A DNA stretch of 64,000 nucleotides from Polyangiaceae bacterium (GCA_025936045.1 JAICUB010000006.1:62001-126000); one strand, 5' to 3'; shown: positions 53,068 through 62,395, numbered from the stretch's first letter. A program made the numbers and translations. The notes: generated from the letters alone by a model not told the origin.

Positions 53068-54647
53068 ACGCAAGTCGGTACGTTGTCGCTCGAGACGCTG
53101 CAGCCACCCGGACAGAGCGCGACGAGCGGCGCCGCCGTGCCGTCGGCGTTGCAGAAGTGGAGCTCGTAGCCGTTCGTGGCGTCGCCGGTACAGCCGTACT
53201 CGAGCGCGCGGCAGGCGTCACACCCGGGCCGACCGGTGCCCACGGCCGGGTCTGCATCGCAGATCGTGCCCGCCGTGCAGGTCAAGAAATCACCGAACGC
53301 GTCCCGATCCTCGGTGCAATGCGTGAGGTTCTGGTCGCTCGAGCATTTGTATTCGCCGGGGCCCGCGCACGCGGGCGTGAGACAGGCGTGCGCCGCAGCG
53401 TCGCAAAGCTTGTGCGTGGCGCAGCGGTTCTGCGGTTCCCAGTTCCCGTTGCTGGCGCAGCGCTCGAGGGTCGCGCCGTCACAGCGATAGGCATTGAGCC
53501 CTGCCGCGGGGTCATTGGTGCATGGGGCATGGCAGCCGTCCGGATCGCAGGACGTTCCGTCCGGGCACGTCATGTCGTCGACCCAGTGCGTCACGTCGCC
53601 GCTGCAATGCTGGCGGACCTGACCGAAGCAGCGCACGGCTCCGTCGGCGCACGCGGGCGGGATGCACGCGCCGGCGCTCTCGCTGCAGAGCGCAGCCGAC
53701 GAGCACGCTTCGCGCACGGCCCAGCGTAGATCGTCGCCACACTCCTCGAGCTGGACAACGTCCTCGGTGTGGCAACGCGTCGCCCCCGGCGTGGTGCACT
53801 CCGGCGGGTCGCATCGCCCTGTGATCGCGTTGCAGAGCTCGGGCGCCGCGCAGGTCGCCGCGTTGACGAAACCGTCCGGACCGCACGTCCAGAGCTCGTT
53901 GCCGCTGCAGGCGGCGTCTCCCGCGGAACATTCCGAGCAGTCGCCGGTGAGCGCATTGCAGCTCGCCGCCTCATCGCAGGTCGTGACTGGGTCCCACCCC
54001 GTTTCGTCCTCGCGACAACGTTCGACGGTCGCGCCGTCGCAGCGATACGTCCCCACGAGGCACGTCGGAGGGATGCAGGTACCGCGGCCGCCCGACGCCG
54101 CTTGCGCGTTGGCTTTGGTCGCATCGCAGAGGAGCGCGCTTCCGCAGCGGTCCACGAGCTTTGCCCCGTCGAGACCCGCCGAGCAGCGCATCAGGGCGTT
54201 CCCCATGCACGAGTAGGCACCGGCCGGCGAACACCGCGTCGCCCCGCACGCCCCGGAACCGCGGTCGCCCGTGAGCAAACAGAGCGCGGAGCTCGGACAC
54301 GCCGCGCCCATGGCCATCCAACGCGAATTCGTATCGCAGCGCTCGAGCTGCGCGCCGCTGCACGCCCACTGATTCGGCGTGCACGTCCGGCACGCGGCCG
54401 CAGTGGGGTCACAGTGATCGGCATCCGAGCACGTCTGGATGGTCAACCACGACGAACGGTCATCGGAACATTTTTGGAGCTCGTTCGCCTGGCACCGGAA
54501 CGTGTCCGGGGCACAGGCGTCGCCGAACAGGAGCGTGCCGCGACCTCCGCTCGTAACGAGCGTGAAGTCGCCGAAGACGAGCTGGCAGCCGCTGAGCAAC
54601 GACAGCATCGTGGCGCCGAGCAGCCGGCGTCGCGCCGTCGTGCTCAA
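53055..54647 (-). CDS. Cys-rich tandem-repeat lipoprotein
   Basis: A 530-residue protein with a TTG start at 54647. Signal LLGATMLSLLSGCQLVFGD with lipobox LSGC. The body is about ten repeats of roughly 45-50 residues, each of the form Y/W-x-C-x-G-x(2)-L-x(2)-C then a Trp and C-x(6)-C, for example WACSGAQLERCDTNSRW, YRCDGATVERCREDETGW, AACSGNELWTCGPDG and YRCDGATLERCASNGNW. These units resemble those of large myxobacterial surface proteins with many disulfides. Some 55-60 Cys are present. The role is unknown; possibly adhesion or matrix. It is next to the TPR-PEGA gene on the same strand (3-base gap), indicating one operon. Confidence 0.78.
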   Translation of the reverse strand: MSTTARRRLLGATMLSLLSGCQLVFGDFTLVTSGGRGTLLFGDACAPDTFRCQANELQKCSDDRSSWLTIQTCSDADHCDPTAAACRTCTPNQWACSGAQLERCDTNSRWMAMGAACPSSALCLLTGDRGSGACGATRCSPAGAYSCMGNALMRCSAGLDGAKLVDRCGSALLCDATKANAQAASGGRGTCIPPTCLVGTYRCDGATVERCREDETGWDPVTTCDEAASCNALTGDCSECSAGDAACSGNELWTCGPDGFVNAATCAAPELCNAITGRCDPPECTTPGATRCHTEDVVQLEECGDDLRWAVREACSSAALCSESAGACIPPACADGAVRCFGQVRQHCSGDVTHWVDDMTCPDGTSCDPDGCHAPCTNDPAAGLNAYRCDGATLERCASNGNWEPQNRCATHKLCDAAAHACLTPACAGPGEYKCSSDQNLTHCTEDRDAFGDFLTCTAGTICDADPAVGTGRPGCDACRALEYGCTGDATNGYELHFCNADGTAAPLVALCPGGCSVSSDNVPTCVQMP

Positions 54648-54650
54648 GAC

Positions 54651-55667
54651 TCAGAACCTTCCCGCCATGCCGATCTCGCCCGGACCGAGGACGGGCCAGA
54701 GCGCTGCCCGCTGCGACGCTTCTTCGGCTGCCGAGTCCGTCAAAAGCAAGACGAGCCCGGTCGCGGCGCCGCCGACGCCGACCCCCCAACCGATGCCCGA
54801 GAGCGTGCCGAACGTCCGATAGCGGCTCCGCACCGACGTGAGGTGATGCACCTGGTCCTGGTCGGTCGTGAGGCAGGTGCCGGTGGGGCACTCGCGGGCG
54901 AGCTCGGAGTGCGCGTTGAGGAAGAGAATGCCGGTGACGCTGCCGAATACGACGCCGGCGCCGCCCACACCGAAAGCGACCCAGGCGGGGGTGCGCGAGA
55001 CGTGCGCCGGCTTTGCCGGCTTCGCCGGTCGGTCGGTCGTGACGGGCGTGGCCGGATGAGGCGACGCGGAGCGCTCGAGCACCAGCGTGACGACCTGCTG
55101 CTGCCCCTCCTTCAACGTGATGGTCTTTTGGCTCGGCTCGAAGCCGTCGGCCGTCGCCCGGACCGTGCGCTTGCCCGGATCGGCCGCGTGCCGAGCTCCG
55201 AGCGCGCCCTCGGGCACGTCGTCGCCGTCGATGGTGACCTGCGGATCGAGCGGGCCCATGACGTGGATCACGACCCAGCCGAGCCGGGGCTCGAGGTCGG
55301 CAACCTCTTTCTGCGCGTCCTCGACCGCTTGCTTCCACGACGCCGGCGAGCCTTTGGGCGCGCCTTCGCGAATGATGAGCTGGTAGCGCTCGTATGCTTC
55401 GACGTAGCGCCCGAGCCCGATCAGGGCGCGCGCCAGATCGACGCCGATGGTCGGGGCGTGGATGAGGGCGTCGGCGTGCCGGAAGCGATCGACCGCGGTG
55501 GCGTAGTCCTTGCGCTCGAGCGCGTCGTAGCCCTCGCTCGCGAGGGAGCGCGCCGAAGCCCGATCCGCCTCCGTCGGCTCCGCATGAGCGGTGCCCGAAA
55601 CGAGCAACAGCCCCGCGAGCGACAGCGCGGTAAGCGAAAGCGACGCGGAGCCGCGGCTAAGGATCAC
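54651..55667 (-). CDS. TPR and PEGA-domain exported protein
   Basis: A 338-residue protein with the GTG start at 55667; the upstream open frame to 55868 does not look like this protein. A Sec signal ends near SGTAHAEPTEADR. Then come TPR units (ARSLASEGYDALERKDYATA, GRYVEAYERYQLIIREGAPK) and a PEGA-like beta domain (VVIHVMGPLDPQVTIDGDDV, GKRTVRATADGFEPSQKTIT). After a Pro/Lys linker there are two hydrophobic segments (WVAFGVGGAGVVFGSVTGIL; GWGVGVGGAATGLVLLL). TPR-PEGA proteins are abundant in Polyangia and often near kinases; the kinase gene lies beyond the next gene. The exact function is not known. It precedes the Cys-repeat gene in the same direction. Confidence 0.78.
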   Translation of the reverse strand: MILSRGSASLSLTALSLAGLLLVSGTAHAEPTEADRASARSLASEGYDALERKDYATAVDRFRHADALIHAPTIGVDLARALIGLGRYVEAYERYQLIIREGAPKGSPASWKQAVEDAQKEVADLEPRLGWVVIHVMGPLDPQVTIDGDDVPEGALGARHAADPGKRTVRATADGFEPSQKTITLKEGQQQVVTLVLERSASPHPATPVTTDRPAKPAKPAHVSRTPAWVAFGVGGAGVVFGSVTGILFLNAHSELARECPTGTCLTTDQDQVHHLTSVRSRYRTFGTLSGIGWGVGVGGAATGLVLLLTDSAAEEASQRAALWPVLGPGEIGMAGRF

Positions 55668-55864
55668 CAGAAACCCGGGTACTCCGCGGCCGCGGTTGGC
55701 GCAAGCGGACTCTCTTAACCACTTCGGCGCGTGGAAACTAGCGACGCTGCAGGCCGTGCCGCCAAGGCCTGGGGCGCGATAGACACACTGCGTCGAGCCC
55801 GACGGCCGGGAGGTCGCCGCCGGAAATGCGATGTCGCTCGACTGTTGCCGACGACGAACCGCAT

Positions 55865-56047
55865 TCACGTCCTCGAGCGGCCCAGTAACGAGGGTGACGG
55901 TCCGAGTCGTTTTTGGTGTCGACTCGGGTCGGCACGGACGACTACCCGCACCGACACCAGCGCCGTGTCGTCTGCGGGGTGCTCGACCGAAAGGCCCGTT
56001 GTAGCGAGAACGAAACCGAGCGGCGCGGCATATCGAAGCTTCTGCAT
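55865..56047 (-). CDS. Candidate small exported protein
   Basis: A 60-residue ORF starting MQKLRYAAPLGFVLATTGLS, a possible signal peptide, with a strong AGAAGGAG site 10 bases upstream of the ATG. The following residues (SVRVVVRADPSRHQKR) look unremarkable. The ribosome-binding site is the main support. It may be the intact beginning of a longer gene broken by a frameshift, since protein-like sequence continues in another frame downstream. The evidence is weak; no family is recognised. Confidence 0.35.
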   Translation of the reverse strand: MQKLRYAAPLGFVLATTGLSVEHPADDTALVSVRVVVRADPSRHQKRLGPSPSLLGRSRT

Positions 56048-56057
56048 GTGTCGTTAA

Positions 56058-56065
56058 CTCCTTCT
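56058..56065 (-). promoter_or_regulatory. Strong ribosome-binding site for the 60-residue ORF
   Basis: AGAAGGAG on the minus strand, 10 bases upstream of the ATG at 56047. This is one of the best matches to the anti-Shine-Dalgarno in the window and the reason the short ORF is listed. Confidence 0.45.
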
Positions 56066-56219
56066 GCGCCTCTCATTGGCCTCGCGCCCCATCATGAACC
56101 GCGGTTCTCTTCTTGCCCGGGTAGCCGAGTTCGCACCATGCTCTAAGGCAGGGGCAGGACCTGCTACCCTGCCGGGCGAGGCTCGGACGGTTCCATCCCT
56201 CTTCTCGGACTAACTGAGC

Positions 56220-59200
56220 ATGCGTCGACCGAACCCTGGTGAAGCACTCGCTTCGCTCCTCTCGCTCTCGGACGGGTCGGAGCGGCGCGCGAGCTTTCGT
56301 CAGGCGATCACCGCGCTCGGGCAGAGCGGCGCCGCTTACGGACCCCCACCCCTCGACGGCCTCGATCCGGAGGTGCTGGGCCGCTCGGCGCAGCTCGCCA
56401 TCGACACCGGCCTCGCGGACGACCTCGGCTTCCTCGCGCCTGGCCCCGGCGCCGTCGCGCTCTACGAAATCATGGCGGCCCTGCCCTCGGGCCGGGCACG
56501 GCGCGAGCTCGGCCGGCGCGTGTTCGCGCGCGTGTACGAGGGCACGGCGGCCACCTTCGCCATCGTCGCCGCCCGGATGGCGCTCGGCTCCGGCCGGACC
56601 TTCGAGACGGCGGCCGTTCGCGCGCGCATCGGGCTCGTGCTCGACATGCCGACCGGCGCGGGAGTAAACCCCGATCCACTCGCGCTCACGCTCACGACGG
56701 CGCGTGCGCTGCGCAACACGTGGCTACTCTCGGCGCGCACGGGCACGCTGCACGAGCGCCGCCTCGCCGCGAAGATCCTCGAGCACGCAGCGCGGGAAGC
56801 CGCCGCGCGCGCGCATCTCGGCGACCCGCACCCGATGTTGCACCTGCTGCAGGGTGAAATTCGCGACGTCTACGAGCAGCTGCTCGCCGATCGCGAGCCG
56901 CTCGTCTGGCGCCACGTCGCCACGGCGCGCGGGCTACTCTCCGTGGTCGCACCGGCATTTCAGGCTGAAATCGAGACGGGCTTGGACGAAGCGCTCACGC
57001 CCACGCAGTGGCGGCGCGCCGCCGTCTCGCTCGTGGCGTCGATTCCGGCCGATCCGGAGCAGACCATCCGCGCGTGCCGGCGCGTGATCGAAGGGCCGCT
57101 CGGCCGGCGCGATCCGGGCATCGCCGCCGCGATGGTCCTCGGCTTGCCTCGCGTGATCGAAGCCGAGCCGGACGCCGCCGAGCAACTGCTCGAGCTCGTC
57201 GCCGCCACGCGCCGTCCGGACGTCGCGGAAGCCGTGGCGGCGTTGCTCGGCGACCTCACGAGCCCCACGTTCGGGCGCGGGGCGGCGCAGAAGCTCAGGG
57301 CGACGCTCGCTTCGCGTGCCGAAGGTTCGGGCTCGGTGCTGCGCACCATCGCGGATCGCTCGCTCCGGCTGCTCGACGGTGATTCGCTCGAGGACGAAGA
57401 CGATCTCGTCGGCGCGCTCCGGCGCGCCATGGTCGAGTTCGAGAACACCGGTGCGCGCGCCGCCTTCGATCTGGCGCAGAAGGCCGCCGCCAAGCTGCAC
57501 CACGCGCTCGACTTCCTCGAGAACCAGGACGCGCACGATCCGCAGGTGCAGCCGTACCTGCTCGGCGCGCTGAGTGACGTCGACGCTTGCGCGCTCGAGC
57601 GGCCGCGCCTCGCGCACCTCCTGCAGCTCGGCCGGCGCCCCGGGGACACCGATCAGAGCGTCCCCGAGCTCGATCGGCTCTACGAACGCCTCGGGCGCTG
57701 GCTCGTCGACGCCGAAGCGAGCGCTGCGGCCGCAAAGGATTCGAAATCGGCGGGACTCGCCGAACAACGTCACCTGAAGGCGCTGCTGCATCTGGTCGAC
57801 GTCGAATCGGCGCGCAGCGAAGACGATTCGAGCGTGCGCGAGCGCGTGCGGCGCGCCGTGCAAGTCATGGTCCGGCGCGTGATCGAGAGCCCCGGGCAAC
57901 TCGTGCACCGCATCGCGTGCGCGACCCTCGCGCGCGCTTGTGACGCGGCCGTGCGTGAGGGCGTGTGCGAACCGAGCGACCTCTTGCTCACGCTGATGCA
58001 CACCGTGCAAAGTCCGGAGAGCTTCGCGACGCTCGCGGAAGCCTCGACGAACCTCGACGTGTCGAGCGCGATCGGCGCGTTCGCGAAGTTCATCGGCGTG
58101 CGGGAAGCGTCCGAGAGCATGGCGCCGTCACCGAGCGCGGCCCTCGCCGCGGCCGAGCGCGTCATCGACCTGAGTCACGGCGTCGGAGCGGGCGGCAGCT
58201 ATCGCAGCGAGGCGCTACGCCGGCTGCTCTTGAAGCTAGGCCGCTGCCTCGAAGCCGTCGCGCAGGCCCGCGGTCAATCCGAGCTCGTGGACGTTGCGGG
58301 TTCCGGCGTGCAGACCCTCGAGGAGCTCCAGACCGCCGCGGCGGCGCTCCGCCGCTTGATCGCGAGCGCGAACCGCCGCGTGCTCGGGCCCGATCCGGAC
58401 GAAATCGCCATCGTCGCCGAGGTCCCGCCGCTCTCGGCCCTCATCGAACGCGCGGTGAGCTCGGGCGTCCCGCCGAACTCGAATCAGCTCGCCATGGCGA
58501 TCTCGGAGATCGCCGCCGATTTGCCGGCGGCGCTCGTCGAAGCGCTCAAGCAAGCGCTCGCCGGGATCGAAGCGCTGCCCGTTTCCGCGAGCTCGGACGT
58601 CCACGCCATTCCGCTCGAACGCCGGCGCGAAAACCTGCCCGACTGGCTGCTTCCGAGCCGCACCATCGGTGCGTTCTACGTCGTGCGGGCGCTCGGTAGC
58701 GGCGGCGCCGCGTCGGTGTTCATCGCGCGCCGCATGGAGGAGCGCTCGAATCCCGACGCAGAAGGGTTCGCGCTCAAGGTCCCCGACTACGATCCGACGA
58801 CCGCCCGCAGCCTCACGGAGCAGGAATTTCTCCAGCTCTTCCGCGAAGAGGCCGGCGCGCTGCTCTCCTTGCCCCAGGACCCGAACCTCGCGCGCTTCGT
58901 GACGTTCGACCTCGCGGCACGGCCGAAGCCGATCCTCGTGATGGAGCTCATCCGCGGGCTCTCGATGGACCGCGTGATCCGCAGCCGCTCACTCACGATG
59001 GACAAGGCGTTCCGCTACCTCGACGGCATCGCCGCAGGGCTCGAGACGATGCACGGCGTCGGCGTCGGCCATCTCGATCTCAAGCCGTCGAACGTGATCA
59101 TGCGCGACGGCGAGACACCCGTGCTCGTGGACTTCGGCTTGAGCGGGCGGCACCTCCGGCCGGGTTGCGGCACCCTCGAATTTTGCGCGCCCGAGGTGCT

Positions 59201-59555
59201 CGGCATTCACGACCCGTCCTTCAAACCTTCTCCCCAGGGCGCCGACATCTATGCGTTCGGCTGCCTCGCGTACGAGCTCCTCGCGGCCGAAACGCTGTTT
59301 CAAGCCGAAGGCGAGACCGCCATCCTCTCGCTGCACGTGCAGCATGACGGTTGGCCGGAGCGCGTCGCCCGCCTCGGACGCGACAGCATCCTCGCCGACC
59401 TCGGTAAATTCATCGCGTCCTGCCTGCGCCGCGATCCACGGCAGCGACCTACGGCCACTCAAGTTCGCGCCGGCCTCATTCCGCTCGCCCGGAAGTACAA
59501 TCAAGTCCAATGGCCCTTGCCGCTCCCGGCCGCGCGCGCGCAGCGCGCAAGCTGA
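56220..59555 (+). CDS. Large protein with C-terminal Ser/Thr kinase domain (non-RD, HLD)
   Basis: A 1111-residue protein with an ATG start. The first 800 residues are helical, Ala/Leu/Arg-rich, and may be HEAT/ARM-like or another solenoid; no known domain was assigned. The kinase domain starts near 814: glycine loop LGSGGAASVF, Lys853 in FALKVPDYD, then the catalytic loop HLDLKPSN (951-958), where the usual Arg of HRD is Leu, and DFG Asp971 in LVDFGLSG, then GTLEFCAPEVLG and ADIYAFGCLAYEL. Catalytic Asp953 and Lys955 are kept, so it may be active without activation-loop phosphorylation. Kinase placement at the C-terminus behind a large N-terminal region is unusual. Its 3' end overlaps the next gene by 46 bases. 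Confidence 0.88.
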   Translation: MRRPNPGEALASLLSLSDGSERRASFRQAITALGQSGAAYGPPPLDGLDPEVLGRSAQLAIDTGLADDLGFLAPGPGAVALYEIMAALPSGRARRELGRRVFARVYEGTAATFAIVAARMALGSGRTFETAAVRARIGLVLDMPTGAGVNPDPLALTLTTARALRNTWLLSARTGTLHERRLAAKILEHAAREAAARAHLGDPHPMLHLLQGEIRDVYEQLLADREPLVWRHVATARGLLSVVAPAFQAEIETGLDEALTPTQWRRAAVSLVASIPADPEQTIRACRRVIEGPLGRRDPGIAAAMVLGLPRVIEAEPDAAEQLLELVAATRRPDVAEAVAALLGDLTSPTFGRGAAQKLRATLASRAEGSGSVLRTIADRSLRLLDGDSLEDEDDLVGALRRAMVEFENTGARAAFDLAQKAAAKLHHALDFLENQDAHDPQVQPYLLGALSDVDACALERPRLAHLLQLGRRPGDTDQSVPELDRLYERLGRWLVDAEASAAAAKDSKSAGLAEQRHLKALLHLVDVESARSEDDSSVRERVRRAVQVMVRRVIESPGQLVHRIACATLARACDAAVREGVCEPSDLLLTLMHTVQSPESFATLAEASTNLDVSSAIGAFAKFIGVREASESMAPSPSAALAAAERVIDLSHGVGAGGSYRSEALRRLLLKLGRCLEAVAQARGQSELVDVAGSGVQTLEELQTAAAALRRLIASANRRVLGPDPDEIAIVAEVPPLSALIERAVSSGVPPNSNQLAMAISEIAADLPAALVEALKQALAGIEALPVSASSDVHAIPLERRRENLPDWLLPSRTIGAFYVVRALGSGGAASVFIARRMEERSNPDAEGFALKVPDYDPTTARSLTEQEFLQLFREEAGALLSLPQDPNLARFVTFDLAARPKPILVMELIRGLSMDRVIRSRSLTMDKAFRYLDGIAAGLETMHGVGVGHLDLKPSNVIMRDGETPVLVDFGLSGRHLRPGCGTLEFCAPEVLGIHDPSFKPSPQGADIYAFGCLAYELLAAETLFQAEGETAILSLHVQHDGWPERVARLGRDSILADLGKFIASCLRRDPRQRPTATQVRAGLIPLARKYNQVQWPLPLPAARAQRAS

Positions 59556-60082
59556 CACTGCTCGCTCTAGTTCTCGTGCTCGGATGCCGTGGGGAGGCGG
59601 CGTCGAGCAACGTCGACTTGCTGCTGCCGGACGGCGTCGGCAGGCGCGTCGAGCTCGTGCCGAAGACGGCCTTCGCCGAGTACGTCGAGCTGCCCGAGCT
59701 CCGGCGCGAGCTCCGCATCACGCTCGCGAGTTACGCGCTCTCCTGCGACCGCTACGTCCCGCCCGGCCCGGACGACCTGCTTCTCACCGTGACGCTCGAC
59801 GCCCCCGCGGCCGAGCCGCTCCACCCGGGGACCTACCCGCTCGAAGGCGCCGACCCGCCGGACGCGGGCGCCACCGCGCGCCTGAAGGCATTCGCGGTCG
59901 CGCGCCAGGGCGAGCGCGGCTTCGACTTCCCGAACGGTGGCGGCGTCGAGCTCCGGTCCGTCGATCTCGGGCCCGCGGGCCAGGTGAGCGGCGTCCTCGC
60001 CCTGGAGTTTCCGGGCGATGGAACGCGCCCCGCCGCAGGAGCCCACGGGAAGTTCGAAGCTCACCTGTGTCGCGGTGAGTGA
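59510..60082 (+). CDS. Small lipoprotein, unknown
   Basis: A 190-residue protein with an ATG start inside the end of the kinase gene (46-base overlap). Signal ARKLTLLALVLVLGCRGE with lipobox LVLGC. The mature part is beta-rich (VDLLLPDGVGRRVELVPKTA, LLLTVTLDAPAAEPLHPGTY, GGGVELRSVDLGPAGQVSGV), with one Cys pair (YALSCDR and HLCRGE). No family is recognised. Frame overlap with the kinase gene suggests co-expression. It could start at a later codon, but the signal sequence is convincing from this start. Confidence 0.68.
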   Translation: MALAAPGRARAARKLTLLALVLVLGCRGEAASSNVDLLLPDGVGRRVELVPKTAFAEYVELPELRRELRITLASYALSCDRYVPPGPDDLLLTVTLDAPAAEPLHPGTYPLEGADPPDAGATARLKAFAVARQGERGFDFPNGGGVELRSVDLGPAGQVSGVLALEFPGDGTRPAAGAHGKFEAHLCRGE

Positions 60083-60104
60083 GTCGTGTTAGCAAGACGC
60101 CCGC

Positions 60105-60674
60105 ATGCGTCTCGCCCGGGTGCCCTGGATCGCCGTCGCCGTCGCCACCGCCGCGTGCAGCAACGGCAGCAGCTCCACGCCGATCAGCCCCGGCAACGTG
60201 GTGCTCGAAATCACGGCGCTCCTGCCGCGCAACGACGAGGTCTGGCTCGCTCCCCGGGATCCGGACCCGGTGAGCGGCGACGAAGGCTACCCGGGCGATC
60301 CGGAGCCCGTGACGATCGGCTGTGACCTCCGGCTCGGGGTGCAGGCCGACGTACGGAACTACTACCTGCGGGCCCCCGACGGCTGCAGCGGGACGCCGCA
60401 GTGCGGTTACCTCGTCGTCGAGCTCGATCCGGACCAAGGTCCAGCAGCGCGCGCGCAAGGTGCGGCGCCGAACGTCGTGCTGACTCTGACGGACCCGCTC
60501 GCGCCGGGCGATCCGCTCGTGGGCCCCCACGTGCTTCGTCCGCGGCTGGTCCTGCCGGACGGCTCGACGTTCAGCGACCCCTACGCGTTCACGCCCAAGG
60601 ACGTTAACGTCACCTTCGCCGCGGACTCGTGTGAGAGCGAGCCGAACGGAGCGGGCGGCGCGCCGAATCCGTGA
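60105..60674 (+). CDS. Small lipoprotein, unknown
   Basis: A 189-residue protein. Signal VPWIAVAVATAACSNGSSS with lipobox TAAC. The mature part is Pro/Asp/Gly-rich and beta-like (GNVVLEITALLPRNDEVWLA, CGYLVVELDPDQGP, NVVLTLTDPLAPGDPLVGPH). Four Cys may form disulfides. It follows the previous lipoprotein by 22 bases and is probably in the same transcript; it is convergent with the L,D-transpeptidase gene. No known domain. The role is unknown. Confidence 0.68.
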   Translation: MRLARVPWIAVAVATAACSNGSSSTPISPGNVVLEITALLPRNDEVWLAPRDPDPVSGDEGYPGDPEPVTIGCDLRLGVQADVRNYYLRAPDGCSGTPQCGYLVVELDPDQGPAARAQGAAPNVVLTLTDPLAPGDPLVGPHVLRPRLVLPDGSTFSDPYAFTPKDVNVTFAADSCESEPNGAGGAPNP

Positions 60675-60684
60675 GCGTCGCGCT

Positions 60685-62286
60685 TCAGGCGTGAACGAAC
60701 ACGACCGTACCGGTGAGCGCCTTCAGCACGCCGTGCCACCCGACCGGTAAGGCCGGCTCGGTGAAGAAGAACAGGCGTCTCGCGTCTTCGGGCGCGAGGT
60801 TGATGCAACCGTGGCTTTTCGGGGTCCCGAAGCGATCGTGCCAGTACGCGCCGTGAAGCGCGTAGCCCTTCTCGAAGTACTGCACGTAAGGCACGTCGCG
60901 AAGCTCGTACTCCTCGCCGACCTCGTCCGAGCTCATCGTCACGGAGACGTGCTTCGTATGAATGCGGAAGATGCCGCGCTTGGTCGCGGTCGAGCTCTCG
61001 GCGTCTCCGAGGCCCGCTTCGCCGCTCGAGACGAGCGTCGCGAACACGGGCTTCTCGCCGTCATAAGCGACGAGCGTTTGCTTGCTCACGTTCACGTCGA
61101 GCCAGCGCTCGCCCGCCTTGCCCCAGGCCGGCATGCGCCGCGCAGGATCGATGCGTGAAGCGTCCTGATCGCTGAGCCAACGGCCGTCCGTCGTCTCGTT
61201 ATGCAGGCGCCCGTGGAAGAATTGGCGTTTCCCGCTGAGCGGGACGGCGGCCCGAAACGGCGCTGGGCCGTCGTCTTCGAGTCGGTTCGCTTTGCGATCG
61301 AAACGCCAGAAGTGGGCGCCGTCGTGGCGCACGAACGCGAACGGCAGCTTTACGTCCTTGCCGATCTCGACGCCGTGAAAATCGGAGCCGCGGATCGGAC
61401 GCAGCCGATCGGTCGGGAGCACGCTGAGATCGGTGGCGAGGCCGTACCGGCGGCCTTCGTAGAGCAGCGTCGACAGGAACGAATAGCCGACCTTCGGGCG
61501 CATCTTGCCGACGACGAGCTCCGTGCTCGTGTCCGTGCCCGTCTCCGTGAAGCGCGGGAAGCCACCCTTCAGCCAGAGCTCCGGCGCCGCGTCGCTCGTC
61601 TTGGCGGCCCAGGCGCTCGCCGGATCGGGTGGTGTGCCGGGACGACCGAGCCACAAATCCTGACCGTAGCCGGCGCCGATCTCGCCGGTTGCATGGAGCC
61701 ACGCCGGCATGCGTTCCGGAAGATCCGGCTCCGCTTGCGCGAGCTCCGCGGCGGACGGCAGGCGCCCGTAGATCGGTCCAGGATTTCGCACGGTTCCGTA
61801 GATGAACGGCAGCTTCCGCTCGAAGCTCGCCGGCGCGGACGCGCTCAACACGACGGCCGGATCATTCGGGTCGAGCGTCGCGGTCGGACCCACGCAAACG
61901 AACCCCTCCGGCTCAACCGCGTGCCACCCGCCCGGACAACCGTCGCCGGCGACCGCGGCCGAAGTCGGCGACGAGCTCCCGGCGCGCAAATAGCCGAGCC
62001 GCTCGGCACTCGCCGAAGCGCGCGCGAAAATCCAAGCGTGGAGCGCCTTCGCGTAGACGCGCAACCCTGCCGTCTTCGTCACGGCGGCCGCATGAAACTG
62101 CCCATCGAGCGTCACCCGATCGCGCTCCGTGGCGCGCGGAGCTGCGCTGGACGCCGCGGACGCGACCGCGCTCGCCGCAGCGACGGGCTCGAGCCGTACA
62201 GCCGGGGGGGCCCCGTCGGGCGTGCGCCCGCACCCGGCCGAGGCCGCCATCAAGACGAGAAAGCTCGAGGTTTTTCCCAGAGCCAC
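60685..62286 (-). CDS. L,D-transpeptidase (YkuD) lipoprotein
   Basis: A 533-residue protein. Signal SSFLVLMAASAGCGRTP with lipobox SAGC. The middle region (about 60-370) contains WHAVEPEGFVCVGPTATLDP and other Gly/Pro-rich stretches of unclear fold. The C-terminal YkuD domain (about 395-533) shows VNVSKQTLVAYDGEKPVFAT at its start and the catalytic motif KSHGCINLAPEDARRLFFF with Cys494 and the conserved His; ALHGAYWHDRFGTP supplies the other conserved His. Such enzymes form 3-3 crosslinks or anchor proteins to peptidoglycan. The large N-terminal part is longer than in most family members. It is convergent with the preceding lipoprotein gene. Confidence 0.9.
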   Translation of the reverse strand: MALGKTSSFLVLMAASAGCGRTPDGAPPAVRLEPVAAASAVASAASSAAPRATERDRVTLDGQFHAAAVTKTAGLRVYAKALHAWIFARASASAERLGYLRAGSSSPTSAAVAGDGCPGGWHAVEPEGFVCVGPTATLDPNDPAVVLSASAPASFERKLPFIYGTVRNPGPIYGRLPSAAELAQAEPDLPERMPAWLHATGEIGAGYGQDLWLGRPGTPPDPASAWAAKTSDAAPELWLKGGFPRFTETGTDTSTELVVGKMRPKVGYSFLSTLLYEGRRYGLATDLSVLPTDRLRPIRGSDFHGVEIGKDVKLPFAFVRHDGAHFWRFDRKANRLEDDGPAPFRAAVPLSGKRQFFHGRLHNETTDGRWLSDQDASRIDPARRMPAWGKAGERWLDVNVSKQTLVAYDGEKPVFATLVSSGEAGLGDAESSTATKRGIFRIHTKHVSVTMSSDEVGEEYELRDVPYVQYFEKGYALHGAYWHDRFGTPKSHGCINLAPEDARRLFFFTEPALPVGWHGVLKALTGTVVFVHA

Positions 62287-62395
62287 GCCTCCTTATCCCG
62301 AGCCCGCCGCGATCTGGCCAAGAAAGCGTCCTGGCGCAAAATGTGGTGGTAGGGTCCGCGCCGTCTACGGCCCGCCGGCCGCAAGAACACGCCCG

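Larger units (their letters stand above)
55668..56219. other. Intergenic region between divergent genes, holding one candidate small ORF
   Basis: About 550 bases. The 55865-56047 minus-strand ORF is the only plausible coding element. Three different minus-strand frames between 55668 and 55935 contain protein-like stretches (for example ending PSGSTQCVYRAPGLGG), which may mean a frameshifted, decayed gene. No RNA gene or convincing promoter was recognised. Confidence 0.4.

Noticed and set aside
53769..55718. 649-codon frame opposite the Cys-repeat and TPR-PEGA genes
   Set aside because: Arg/Ala-rich with no signal or domain; it crosses two clear genes on the other strand.
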